Origin: Christiangramia sabulilitoris
Lineage (GTDB): Bacteria > Bacteroidota > Bacteroidia > Flavobacteriales > Flavobacteriaceae
Assembly: GCF_007050985.1 (NCBI RefSeq)
Contig: NZ_VHSF01000001.1
Span: 868,001 to 932,000 of the forward strand
Length of the DNA stretch: 64,000 bases
Direction: 5' to 3'
In this document: positions 42,554 to 51,817 of the stretch, in pieces
How positions within the stretch are numbered: position 1 is the first letter of the stretch
How the letters are laid out: each line of letters begins with the position of its first letter
Notes under the pieces: generated by a model
Database searches by the model: none
What the model was told of the DNA's origin: nothing
What the model saw: the letters and a program-made list of their open reading frames with translations, nothing else
Translations under genes and position numbers: made by a program

Positions 42554-43537
42554 TTATTTTACAGTGAAGGTTTTTAGCATTCCTTTACCTTGCGGGTCTG
42601 GTATTTCTGCGATTAGCGCATAATTACCCGGTCTGAGGTCTGCTGTGAAATAACCGGTGCCGCCACTATCCATTTCCTGCATTCCTCCAAGAAATTTAAA
42701 GCCCTGTGGGGCCGGGGTCTGCAATCCTTCAGGAGCTGCCCAATTCATCCAGTCATTTAATTGAGAAATATCAGAACCCTGTCCTACCCAAACCAAATGC
42801 ACATCGTGCATCACATAATTTTCGTAAACTTTTTGCTCACCAAAATCTACTTTAAAAATCTTTTTACCCGCAGATGGGTTTTGGTTAAATACTATTCCTT
42901 CAGTAGCATTAATGGACACGGTATAATCTTCCCTAATCTCGGCTTTAGAACTATCTGCAGCCACCACCTGAATTTCCTTGACCATTCCCTGGGCCGAATG
43001 GAACATTCCATTAGGCATTTTTACATAGCATTCCAGGATATAAGTACCCGGCTCAAGGTAAATTGTAGATTCTGCAGTGCTGTTAGCAGAGATAAGTCCC
43101 ACCCCACCTTTAAATTTTACTCCCTGAAACCATTCGGGAATTTTCGCAAAAGCTGCATTAGCTTCCTCCATTTTACCCTCAATAATAAAGTTCATTCCTT
43201 CCTGAAATGGCGGGATTAGTTCCGTTTTTGCGTTTTCTATACCATAACCATCCGGATAGCGGTCGAATAAAACAAAATGGGTTTCATTGGATTTATTATT
43301 ATAACGGAAAGTATGCCAACCGGAATCTAATTTATCTTTGGTTTTGAATTCCATGGCGTTCGTCACGATAGTTGTAACGTCGGGACCACGTTCGGTTTCT
43401 TTTTTACTTTCCTGAATTTCCTCCGTTTGATTTTCCGGGTCTTTCTTCTTTTCATCCTGACAGGACAGGAACGAAACACTAAAAAAAATAATAAAAAGGG
43501 AATGTAAACATGCTGAAATTAATTTGTCGATTTTCAT
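42554..43537 (-). CDS. lipoprotein with two beta-sandwich (cupredoxin-like) regions
   Basis: A 327-aa protein with a lipoprotein signal (SFLSCQDEKK); this favours the ATG at 43535-43537 over one eight codons upstream. After an acidic linker, two related beta-rich segments can be seen, each with a G-x-Y-x-L-x-C/A-E pattern: PGTYILECYVKMPNGMFHSAQGMVKEI and PGNYALIAEIPDPQGKGMLKTFTV (quoted in two parts). These recall cupredoxin or EfeO-like folds, but no clear copper-ligand set is evident. Not assigned to a known family; outer membrane or periplasmic face. Confidence 0.75.
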   Translation of the reverse strand: MKIDKLISACLHSLFIIFFSVSFLSCQDEKKKDPENQTEEIQESKKETERGPDVTTIVTNAMEFKTKDKLDSGWHTFRYNNKSNETHFVLFDRYPDGYGIENAKTELIPPFQEGMNFIIEGKMEEANAAFAKIPEWFQGVKFKGGVGLISANSTAESTIYLEPGTYILECYVKMPNGMFHSAQGMVKEIQVVAADSSKAEIREDYTVSINATEGIVFNQNPSAGKKIFKVDFGEQKVYENYVMHDVHLVWVGQGSDISQLNDWMNWAAPEGLQTPAPQGFKFLGGMQEMDSGGTGYFTADLRPGNYALIAEIPDPQGKGMLKTFTVK

Positions 43538-43760
43538 ATCTGTGAAATTTGATTGGTTCAAACTAATCTGCAGGGCTACTTAAAAGTCCAAATTTTTCCC
43601 CAGAATCGCAAAATTTCCAGCGTTATATTGAAATTGTTATCTCCTAAAACTTAATTAATTGTCAAAAAATCAAACAAGTTTCCAAATTAGAATGATAATC
43701 AAAATCAGTTTATTAAATTTAAGATTCTGGTTATTCAAAAATTATAAAAACTAAGCCCGT

Positions 43761-45704
43761 ATGCTCGAAAAAAGCAGAATTGTTATTGAGAATATTACTC
43801 CGGTCATTAATTGCGGGGATTATGCAGTAAAAAGAGTAGTTGACGAGATCGTTGAAATAAATGCAGACATATTTGGTGATGGCCACGACATAATTCAGGC
43901 TTCAGTTTTTTATAAACACCGGCAACAAAAGACCTGGAACGAAACCAGGATGCACCCAACAGTTAATGATAGCTGGAAAGCCCATTTCATGGTAGAAGAA
44001 CAGGGTGATTATGAATATTACCTGCAGGGATGGGAAGATCATGGACTTAACTGGCGTCATGGGATAATAAAAAAAATAGAAGATGGGCAAAAAGTACAAT
44101 CTGAATTACTTGAAGGAGCTGAACTTTTAAAACCACTTTTAAAAAAATGTACTAAGTCTGAAGCCGAACTTGTAAAACGAGCTATTACTTCTTTTAGCGA
44201 TGCGCAAAAATATGATGAAGCAATAGAAATTTGCCTGGATGAAAATTTAGAAAGAGTTTTTAAAGAACATCCCATTAAGGCGGTTCCCTATGAATCTGAC
44301 AAGATCCCGGTTTATGTAGATCGTCTCAAAGCCAGGTTTAGTACCTGGTATGAATTCTTTCCGCGGTCTTCATCTTCTGAAGAGAATAAGCATGGCACTT
44401 TCAGGGAGTGCGAGGCAATACTCCCAAGAATCTCAGAAATGGGATTCGATGTCCTGTATTTTCCGCCAGTGCATCCAATAGGAGAAGTAAACCGGAAAGG
44501 TAAAAACAATGCTACAAACGCGGGAACAGATGACGTGGGCTCCCCATGGGGAATAGGTTCTAAACTGGGTGGACACAGGGATCTACATCCTCAATTGGGA
44601 AACCTGAAAGATTTTAAATCCCTGGTAAAAAGAGCCAAAGACCACGGAATCGAGGTGGCCATGGATTTTGCGCTCCAGGCTGCGCCAGACCACCCATATG
44701 TCAAGGAACACCCAAAATGGTTTAAATGGAGGCCCGACGGTAGCATTCAATACGCTGAAAATCCACCCAAGAAATACCAGGATATCCTACCCATATATTT
44801 TGAATCTGAAGAATGGAAAAAAATGTGGGAAGAGTTTCGCGATATCGTTCTGTACTGGATCGAAGAGGCAGGAATCAATATTTTCAGAGTTGATAATCCA
44901 CACACCAAGCCTTTTTATTTCTGGGGATGGCTAATTTCTGAAGTCAAGAAAAAGCATCCTGACACGCTATTCCTGTCTGAAGCATTTACCCGTCCGAAAA
45001 TTATGGAGCAACTGGCAAAACAGGGATTCACTCAATCTTACACTTATTTTACCTGGCGTAACAGCAAACATGAGTTAACCGATTATGTGGAGCAGCTTAC
45101 TAAAACAGAACTGAAACAATACTTCAGACCTAATTTCTGGCCTAATACTCCTGATATTAATCCGTTTCACCTCCAGGGAGCTAATGAGTCTATGTACATG
45201 ATCAGGTATTTTCTTGCCGCCACCCTAAGTTCAAATACAGGAATCTACGGACCTGTTTTTGAGTTTATGGTATCTGATGCTATGCCTGGAAAAGAAGAAT
45301 ATTTTGATTCTGAAAAATACCAGATAAGACACTGGGACTGGAAAGCTGAAAATAAGTTAATGCGGGTCATCGCCAAGATCAACCGCGCAAGGAAAGAGAA
45401 CCCATCCCTGCAACAAACCAACAACATTCAATTTTGCGAGATCCACGATGATGGTTTGATGGCATACTACAAATTTGACCAGGCCCGTGAGAATCATACT
45501 CTGATGGTGGTTAGCCTGGATCCACATAACTCAAAACAGGCATCTGTGAAAGTACCCAGACATGAATTAGGTCTGGATTTTGGGCAGTCTATTACCGTTG
45601 AGGATCTAATCACAGGAAATTCCTATAACTGGGAACAGGAATGGTGTTTTGTTGAATTACACCCGGGGATGCCATTTCATTTATTCAAAATTCATAAAAA
45701 TTAA
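43761..45704 (+). CDS. glgE: alpha-1,4-glucan:maltose-1-phosphate maltosyltransferase
   Basis: A 647-aa GH13_3 enzyme that extends alpha-glucan using maltose 1-phosphate. N-terminal beta-domain (to about 190), then the TIM barrel: FPRSSSSEENKHGTFRECEAILPRI, DVLYFPPVHPIG, MDFALQAAPDHPY, the nucleophile Asp in FRVDNPHTKPFYFW and the acid/base Glu in LFLSEAFTRP. Length is typical. First gene of the cluster; the maltokinase ATG is four bases after its stop. No trehalose synthase (TreS) is present in the window. Confidence 0.95.
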   Translation: MLEKSRIVIENITPVINCGDYAVKRVVDEIVEINADIFGDGHDIIQASVFYKHRQQKTWNETRMHPTVNDSWKAHFMVEEQGDYEYYLQGWEDHGLNWRHGIIKKIEDGQKVQSELLEGAELLKPLLKKCTKSEAELVKRAITSFSDAQKYDEAIEICLDENLERVFKEHPIKAVPYESDKIPVYVDRLKARFSTWYEFFPRSSSSEENKHGTFRECEAILPRISEMGFDVLYFPPVHPIGEVNRKGKNNATNAGTDDVGSPWGIGSKLGGHRDLHPQLGNLKDFKSLVKRAKDHGIEVAMDFALQAAPDHPYVKEHPKWFKWRPDGSIQYAENPPKKYQDILPIYFESEEWKKMWEEFRDIVLYWIEEAGINIFRVDNPHTKPFYFWGWLISEVKKKHPDTLFLSEAFTRPKIMEQLAKQGFTQSYTYFTWRNSKHELTDYVEQLTKTELKQYFRPNFWPNTPDINPFHLQGANESMYMIRYFLAATLSSNTGIYGPVFEFMVSDAMPGKEEYFDSEKYQIRHWDWKAENKLMRVIAKINRARKENPSLQQTNNIQFCEIHDDGLMAYYKFDQARENHTLMVVSLDPHNSKQASVKVPRHELGLDFGQSITVEDLITGNSYNWEQEWCFVELHPGMPFHLFKIHKN

Positions 45705-45708
45705 GAGT

Positions 45709-47358
45709 ATGTCTAAAAAAGGTAAAACAGATGTAAATACTTCAGATTTTCAATTTAAATGTTCCTGGGAGGAAGCGTTTGAAGATCAGGAATTCATCAA
45801 AACCTTCAGCACAGAAATACTCGAAAATTATATTTTAAAGAAACGCTGGTATGCCGGAAAATCCAGCACCTTAAAATATATCGATGTGGTAGACCATGGA
45901 AAACTGACCTCAGGTAAAAACACTTTTTATGGTGTTTTAATAGAGATCAATTTCAGCGAAGCCTTTTTTCAGGATTATTTTATTCCCCTTAGTTTTATTA
46001 CAGGTGAGAAAGAAAAACTGGAAACCCGTACCATTATTGCTCCCATTACCTTCAAGGGTGAACAAGGGTATTTAATAGATGCCATTCATATCGAAGATTT
46101 CAGACACCTGGTATTCGATAAGATCATGGCATATTCCAATGATAAGGAAGAAGATACCAAGGTCGTATTCCATAGATCTGAGACCTTGAAACCCACGGTA
46201 TATACATCTTCCAAATTTATGGGGGGAGAACAAAGCAATACCTCGATCATCTATAACGATAAATTCGTGATGAAATTCTTCCGTAGGATTTATACCAGTA
46301 AAAATCCCGATTATGAAATTAGCCGCTTTCTTACGGAGAAAAGCAATTTTAAAAATACTCCTGCTTATGTAGGAAGTATTAACCTGGCCCTGGATAGTGG
46401 CGATACGATCACCCTGGCCTTAATGCAGGATCTTTTGCAAAATGAAGGAGACGCCTGGAAATATATGCTTCAGGAATTAAAATCGGTTTATACCAACCTG
46501 GAGAAAAAGAAGATCGATGTAAATAAATTACCTGATATTCCTTTATACCAAAGGCAACCCATAAATTCCATTCCGCCGGAAATCATTGATTTTGCAGGCC
46601 TTAATATTTTTTTAAAAGTCTCGAAGCTCGCCTTAAGAACAGCTGAAATGCATATTGCCCTGGGCAGTGACATGCAGGATACGGCATTTACTCCTACCAA
46701 GTACAATGGGGATTACGCAGTCTGGCTGAAGAACAGGCTTATCTATATGTTCCAGAACCGGCTGAACACTATCGAGAATAACATGCATAAACTGGAAGGG
46801 GAAGCATTGGAACTGGCCAAGGATTTCCTGGACAACAAAAAAGAGATCAGGGAACACTTTCTCAACTTCGACTGGACCAAAATGAAAAGTGAACGCATAC
46901 GCATTCATGGAGATTACCATTTAGGACAGGTGCTGGTAGATCAAGACGACTTTTATTTGCTGGATTTTGAAGGCGAACCAGAAAGCACTATTCAGGACCG
47001 GAAGGTAAAACAACCCCCGATGAAGGATGTCGCAGGAATGTTCAGATCTTTTCACTATGCTATTTATTCTACAATTTTTAATAACGACGGCAGTTTTGCC
47101 ACTTCCAATGAGAATATGTTCAAGGCGGGTGAAGTACTTTATAAGTATATGATCGGGGTATTTATGGAAACTTATGTACACAAAGTTCAGGAGGCAAATC
47201 TTAACATAGGTTATAAGCAGGAAATAGAATTTTTACTGGATTATTGTTTACTGGAAAAGGCCGTATATGAATTAGGCTATGAATTAAATTCCAGACCACG
47301 CTGGACTATTATTCCATTAAGAGGAATTGCCAGTATTTTAAGGAATAAGAAAAACTAA
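45709..47358 (+). CDS. maltokinase
   Basis: A 549-aa kinase of the Mak/Pep2 type that phosphorylates maltose to maltose 1-phosphate, the GlgE donor. Kinase-like N-lobe near residues 25-200, then the catalytic loop RIHGDYHLGQVLVDQDD and the metal-binding DFEGEPE. The start at 45709 is chosen because the earlier in-frame ATG at 45649 lies within glgE. Eight bases separate it from glgB. The order glgE-mak-glgB makes this a compact GlgE pathway. Confidence 0.92.
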   Translation: MSKKGKTDVNTSDFQFKCSWEEAFEDQEFIKTFSTEILENYILKKRWYAGKSSTLKYIDVVDHGKLTSGKNTFYGVLIEINFSEAFFQDYFIPLSFITGEKEKLETRTIIAPITFKGEQGYLIDAIHIEDFRHLVFDKIMAYSNDKEEDTKVVFHRSETLKPTVYTSSKFMGGEQSNTSIIYNDKFVMKFFRRIYTSKNPDYEISRFLTEKSNFKNTPAYVGSINLALDSGDTITLALMQDLLQNEGDAWKYMLQELKSVYTNLEKKKIDVNKLPDIPLYQRQPINSIPPEIIDFAGLNIFLKVSKLALRTAEMHIALGSDMQDTAFTPTKYNGDYAVWLKNRLIYMFQNRLNTIENNMHKLEGEALELAKDFLDNKKEIREHFLNFDWTKMKSERIRIHGDYHLGQVLVDQDDFYLLDFEGEPESTIQDRKVKQPPMKDVAGMFRSFHYAIYSTIFNNDGSFATSNENMFKAGEVLYKYMIGVFMETYVHKVQEANLNIGYKQEIEFLLDYCLLEKAVYELGYELNSRPRWTIIPLRGIASILRNKKN

Positions 47359-47366
47359 CACCAACT

Positions 47367-49274
47367 ATGAAAAAAGAAGTACAGGTATACTCTTTATTTT
47401 CAGATTTTGATATTTCACTTTTTAAAGCAGGTAAGCATTACAGGCTATACGAGAAGTTTGGGGCACACATCATGGAAGTAAACGGTGAAAAAGGCGTTTA
47501 TTTTGCCGTATGGGCACCTTCAGCAAAGTCAGTTTCGGTTATTGGAGATTTCAATTTCTGGCTTGAAGGAGAACATCCCTTAAATGTGAGATGGGATGAA
47601 AGCGGGATATGGGAAGGCTTTATACCCGGCGTTGAGAAAGAAGCAAAATATAAATATAAGATCCAGTCGCATAATAATGATATGAAGCTTGAAAAAGCAG
47701 ATCCTTATGCTTTAAAATGCGAGCATCCGCCAAACACAGCTTCTATTGTATGGGATCTGGACTATAAATGGAAGGACAAAAAACATCTTTCTTCCCGCAA
47801 GGACAAGAATGGTCTGGATAAACCCTATTCCATATATGAAGTACACCTGGGTTCCTGGAGAAAGAATATGGATGAACACAGGCCACTCACCTATACCGAA
47901 ATGGCTGATGAACTGGTCTCTTATGTAAAGGAACTGGAATTCACCCACGTGGAGTTCATGCCTATTATGGAATATCCCTACGATCCCTCCTGGGGCTACC
48001 AGCTTACGGGTTATTTTGCCCCTACCTCCAGGTTTGGGACTCCGCAGGAATTTATGGAATTGATCGATGCTTTTCATAAAGCCGGAATTGGAGTGATCCT
48101 GGACTGGGTTCCTTCACATTTCCCGGAAGACAAACACGGGCTGGGTATGTTCGATGGTTCCCATCTGTATGAACATCCAGATCCCCGAAAAGGCTATCAT
48201 CCAGACTGGAAAAGTCTTATTTTTAATTATGGCCGAAATGAAGTAAGGTCCTTCCTTATTAGCAATGCCATATTCTGGCTGGATAAATATCATATTGATG
48301 GCCTAAGAGTAGACGCCGTAGCATCCATGCTCTACCTGGATTACTCGAGAGAAGAGGGAGAATGGGAACCTAACGAACACGGAGGCAGGGAAAATCTGGA
48401 TGCCATTAGTTTTGTACGTGACCTTAATACTGAAGTTTATAAAAGTTTTGACGGTGTACAGACCATCGCTGAAGAATCCACCTCCTTCCCTATGGTTTCC
48501 AGGCCAGTTGATCTTGGCGGTCTAGGGTTCGGAATGAAATGGATGATGGGATGGATGCATGATACACTGGAATATTTTCAAAAAGACCCCATCTACAGGC
48601 AACATCACCATGATGACATCAGCTTTAGTATGACCTATACTTTCACAGAAAACTTTGCCTTACCGCTAAGTCATGATGAGGTAGTATATGGCAAGAAAAG
48701 CCTGTTGGGCAGAATGCCCGGAGATGAGTGGCAAAGATTCGCCAATCTCAGGTTGCTTTACTCCTATATGTTCACCCATCCCGGGGCGAAGCTGCTCTTT
48801 ATGGGTGCAGAAATTGGCCAGTATGAAGAGTGGAATTATAATACGAGCCTGGACTGGCATTTACTGGAGTATGAGCCGCATCAGGGGATAAAAAGGCTAC
48901 TTACAGACCTTAATAAATTATATAAATCCAGACCCGCCCTGCACGAAAAGCAATTCACCGCCGGTGGATTTGAATGGATCGCTTACGATGACAAACAAAA
49001 CTCAGTTTTAAGTTATTTACGCAAAGGCGAAAAACCTAAAGATAAAGTGGTGGTAGTTTGTAATTTTACTCCTACTGTTCTTCGGAATTATCAAATAGGG
49101 CTGCCCTCAAAGGGAAAACTCAAAGAAGTTTTTAATTCAGATGATAAGAAATACTGGGGTTCCGGGATACACAATGATGTTATAAAGATTGAAGAGGAAA
49201 CTGCTCACGGCAAAGACTATTCGGCCAAAATTTCAATCCCTCCACTTGGTACCGTTGTTTTTGAAATTTTATGA
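47367..49274 (+). CDS. glgB: 1,4-alpha-glucan branching enzyme
   Basis: A 635-aa GH13_9 enzyme adding alpha-1,6 branches. N-terminal CBM48 domain (AVWAPSAKSVSVIGDFNFW), catalytic barrel with HVEFMPIMEYPYDPSWGYQ, GVILDWVPSHFP, the nucleophile Asp in GLRVDAVASMLYLDY and acid/base Glu in TIAEESTSFP, and SLSHDEVVYGKKSL-type LPLSHDEVV. Complete and typical. Confidence 0.97.
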   Translation: MKKEVQVYSLFSDFDISLFKAGKHYRLYEKFGAHIMEVNGEKGVYFAVWAPSAKSVSVIGDFNFWLEGEHPLNVRWDESGIWEGFIPGVEKEAKYKYKIQSHNNDMKLEKADPYALKCEHPPNTASIVWDLDYKWKDKKHLSSRKDKNGLDKPYSIYEVHLGSWRKNMDEHRPLTYTEMADELVSYVKELEFTHVEFMPIMEYPYDPSWGYQLTGYFAPTSRFGTPQEFMELIDAFHKAGIGVILDWVPSHFPEDKHGLGMFDGSHLYEHPDPRKGYHPDWKSLIFNYGRNEVRSFLISNAIFWLDKYHIDGLRVDAVASMLYLDYSREEGEWEPNEHGGRENLDAISFVRDLNTEVYKSFDGVQTIAEESTSFPMVSRPVDLGGLGFGMKWMMGWMHDTLEYFQKDPIYRQHHHDDISFSMTYTFTENFALPLSHDEVVYGKKSLLGRMPGDEWQRFANLRLLYSYMFTHPGAKLLFMGAEIGQYEEWNYNTSLDWHLLEYEPHQGIKRLLTDLNKLYKSRPALHEKQFTAGGFEWIAYDDKQNSVLSYLRKGEKPKDKVVVVCNFTPTVLRNYQIGLPSKGKLKEVFNSDDKKYWGSGIHNDVIKIEEETAHGKDYSAKISIPPLGTVVFEIL

Positions 49275-49339
49275 ACAACTAATTAAAATATTCAGGAGAA
49301 TAGATTTCTTTTGTATTCTTCAAAAAAGATTGTAAGGCT

Positions 49340-51739
49340 ATGATTACCAATACTGAACTAGAACATAAAGGAAATTTATTTCCTACCAGTTTAATATCAT
49401 ATGAACACGACCAGGACTCCATAAGTTTTATTACAAAAAACGGGGTACGGCTGCTCATCCAGGTCCTTAGGGACAATATGCTAAGACTTAGATATGCGAC
49501 TACCGGCATATTTGCTCATGACTTTTCTTATGCTGTAGACGAAAATCATCCACATGGATTCAACCAATTAAAAATTGAAGAAACAGACACGCATATCGTT
49601 ATAACTACAGAAAAATTTATCTGTAAAGTTGCCCGTGACGATATCAGGGTAGGTATGTATAACCTGGACGGGAAACCTATACTTGAAGATGAGCTTGGTT
49701 TCCACTGGGAAGAAAGCTTTGAGTTTGGTGGAAGCTTTGTAAAAATGAGTAAAACCTCCCGTGACCAGGAGAATTATTTTGGTCTTGGAGATAAACCAAC
49801 CAATTTTAATTTAAAAGGAAAAAGACTCAGCCTGTGGAATACAGACCAGTATGCCTATGGTAAAGATACGGCCGAGCTTTATAAAGCGGTTCCATTTTAT
49901 ATGGGATTGCACAATAATATGTCTTACGGGATCTTTTTCGACAATACATTCAAAACTCATTTTGATTTTTGCGCTGAAAGAAGGAATGTGACCAGCTTCT
50001 GGGCAGATGGAGGTGAAATGAACTATTATTTCATTTTTGGCCCGCAGATGGATGATGTATTAACCACCTATACAGATCTTACCGGAAAACCTGAGTTGCC
50101 ACCAATGTGGGCCCTGGGATTCCACCAATGTAAATGGAGTTATTATCCTGAAAGTAAGGTGAAGGAGATCACTTCCAAATTCCGGGAACTTAATTTTCCC
50201 TGCGATGCTATTTATCTGGATATAGATTATATGGATGGTTTCAGGTGTTTTACCTGGAACAAGGAATATTTTCCCGATCCTAAAAGGATGGTTTCAGAAC
50301 TGGAAGAAGACGGCTTTAAGACCGTTGCAATTATAGATCCAGGTATTAAAATAGACCTCAGCTACGATATATTTAAAGAAGCGTTGGAAAAGGATTATTT
50401 CTGTCGCAGAGCAGATGGTCCTTATATGCGCGGAAAAGTTTGGCCTGGAGAATGTTATTTCCCGGACTTTACGAATCCTGAAGTGCGCGAATGGTGGAGC
50501 GGTTTATACCGTGAACTAATTGGAGATATTGGGGTAAAAGGTGTCTGGAATGACATGAATGAACCTGCCGTAATGGAGGTTCCTGGTAAAACCTTCCCTC
50601 TAGATGTACGCCATGATTATGATGGCCACCGATGCAGTCATCGTAAGGCACATAATATTTATGGTATGCAGATGGCCAGAGCGACTTATGAAGGGGTTAA
50701 GAGATATAATTTCCCTAAACGACCTTTCATTATAACCCGGGCCAATTATTCCGGAGGGCAAAGATATACTTCTACCTGGACCGGTGATAACGTGGCAACC
50801 TGGGAACATTTATGGCTGGCAAATATCCAGATACAGAGATTATGTATTAGTGGGATGAGCTTTTCGGGATCAGATATTGGAGGTTTCGCAGAGCAACCAT
50901 CGGGTGAATTATATGCGCGCTGGGTACAATTGGGTGTATTCCATCCATTTTGCAGAGTACATTCTTCAGGAGATCACGGGGAACAGGAACCATGGTTCTT
51001 TGGGGATGAAATCCTGGATATCTCGAGAAAATTCGTGGAATTAAGATATCAGTTATTACCTTATCTATATACTGCCTTTTACAATTATGTGCAGGAAGGT
51101 ATACCTATATTAAAACCTCTTGTATATTTCGATCAGCAGGATGTGCAAACACATTACAGGGCAGACGAATTTATTTTCGGAAACCAAATCCTGGTTTGCC
51201 CGGTTCAGGAACCAAATGTGCAGGGAAGACGAATGTACATCCCACGCGGGAAATGGTATAATTTCTGGACAGATAAGGCAGTTGCGGGAGGCAAAGAAAT
51301 GTGGGTGGATGCTCCTCTGGATATCATGCCAATCTTTATTAAAGAAGGAGCGGTGATCCCTAAATATCCTGTTCAGCAATATGTTGATGAGGTGAAGATT
51401 GAACAGATGACCCTGGATCTATATTATAAACTGGGCAAGGAAAATTCAGAATTCTATGAGGATGCTCACGACGGTTATGAATACAGGCAAAATATCTATA
51501 GCCTACGTACTTTCAAGTTAACAGGGAAAGAAGATGAAATTATCCTTCAGCAGCATAAGAGCGGAAAATATTCTTCTTCCTATTCTACCTTTAAACTGAA
51601 GTTTTACGGTCTTCCTTTTAAAATCAGGAAAGTTTTTTATGAAAATGAAGAAGTACCATTGGAAAAACTACAGTTTAATGCTGAAGAACAAAGTATGATC
51701 ATCGATAAAGAATTCAGTGAGTTACACCTGGTAGGATAG
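49340..51739 (+). CDS. GH31 family alpha-glucosidase
   Basis: A 799-aa enzyme. The GH31 nucleophile motif is in GVWNDMNEPAVME and the acid/base Asp is probably in WTGDNVATWEHL; FSGSDIGGF is the third conserved block. The N-terminal DUF4968-like and the C-terminal DUF5110-like regions are present. There is no signal peptide, so it acts in the cytoplasm, probably on maltose or alpha-glucans, feeding or draining the GlgE pathway. It is 65 bases after glgB and ends the plus-strand cluster. Confidence 0.94.
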   Translation: MITNTELEHKGNLFPTSLISYEHDQDSISFITKNGVRLLIQVLRDNMLRLRYATTGIFAHDFSYAVDENHPHGFNQLKIEETDTHIVITTEKFICKVARDDIRVGMYNLDGKPILEDELGFHWEESFEFGGSFVKMSKTSRDQENYFGLGDKPTNFNLKGKRLSLWNTDQYAYGKDTAELYKAVPFYMGLHNNMSYGIFFDNTFKTHFDFCAERRNVTSFWADGGEMNYYFIFGPQMDDVLTTYTDLTGKPELPPMWALGFHQCKWSYYPESKVKEITSKFRELNFPCDAIYLDIDYMDGFRCFTWNKEYFPDPKRMVSELEEDGFKTVAIIDPGIKIDLSYDIFKEALEKDYFCRRADGPYMRGKVWPGECYFPDFTNPEVREWWSGLYRELIGDIGVKGVWNDMNEPAVMEVPGKTFPLDVRHDYDGHRCSHRKAHNIYGMQMARATYEGVKRYNFPKRPFIITRANYSGGQRYTSTWTGDNVATWEHLWLANIQIQRLCISGMSFSGSDIGGFAEQPSGELYARWVQLGVFHPFCRVHSSGDHGEQEPWFFGDEILDISRKFVELRYQLLPYLYTAFYNYVQEGIPILKPLVYFDQQDVQTHYRADEFIFGNQILVCPVQEPNVQGRRMYIPRGKWYNFWTDKAVAGGKEMWVDAPLDIMPIFIKEGAVIPKYPVQQYVDEVKIEQMTLDLYYKLGKENSEFYEDAHDGYEYRQNIYSLRTFKLTGKEDEIILQQHKSGKYSSSYSTFKLKFYGLPFKIRKVFYENEEVPLEKLQFNAEEQSMIIDKEFSELHLVG

Positions 51740-51759
51740 ATTAGGTCTCTTACAAAAAC

Positions 51760-51804
51760 AATTAGCCTGTCTGGGAACATATTCTCAGACAGGCTAATTT
51801 TTTT
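51760..51804. terminator. strong terminator between the glucan cluster and the regulator
   Basis: AATTAGCCTGTCTG / CAGACAGGCTAATT perfect 14-bp stem with a 12-nt loop and a T-run. It separates convergent genes and may serve both. Confidence 0.93.
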
Positions 51805-51817
51805 CAGGGCTAACAGA

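Noticed and set aside
45649-45708. Longer start for the maltokinase inside glgE
   Set aside because: The extra residues are the glgE end in another frame; the ATG at 45709 follows directly after the glgE stop.
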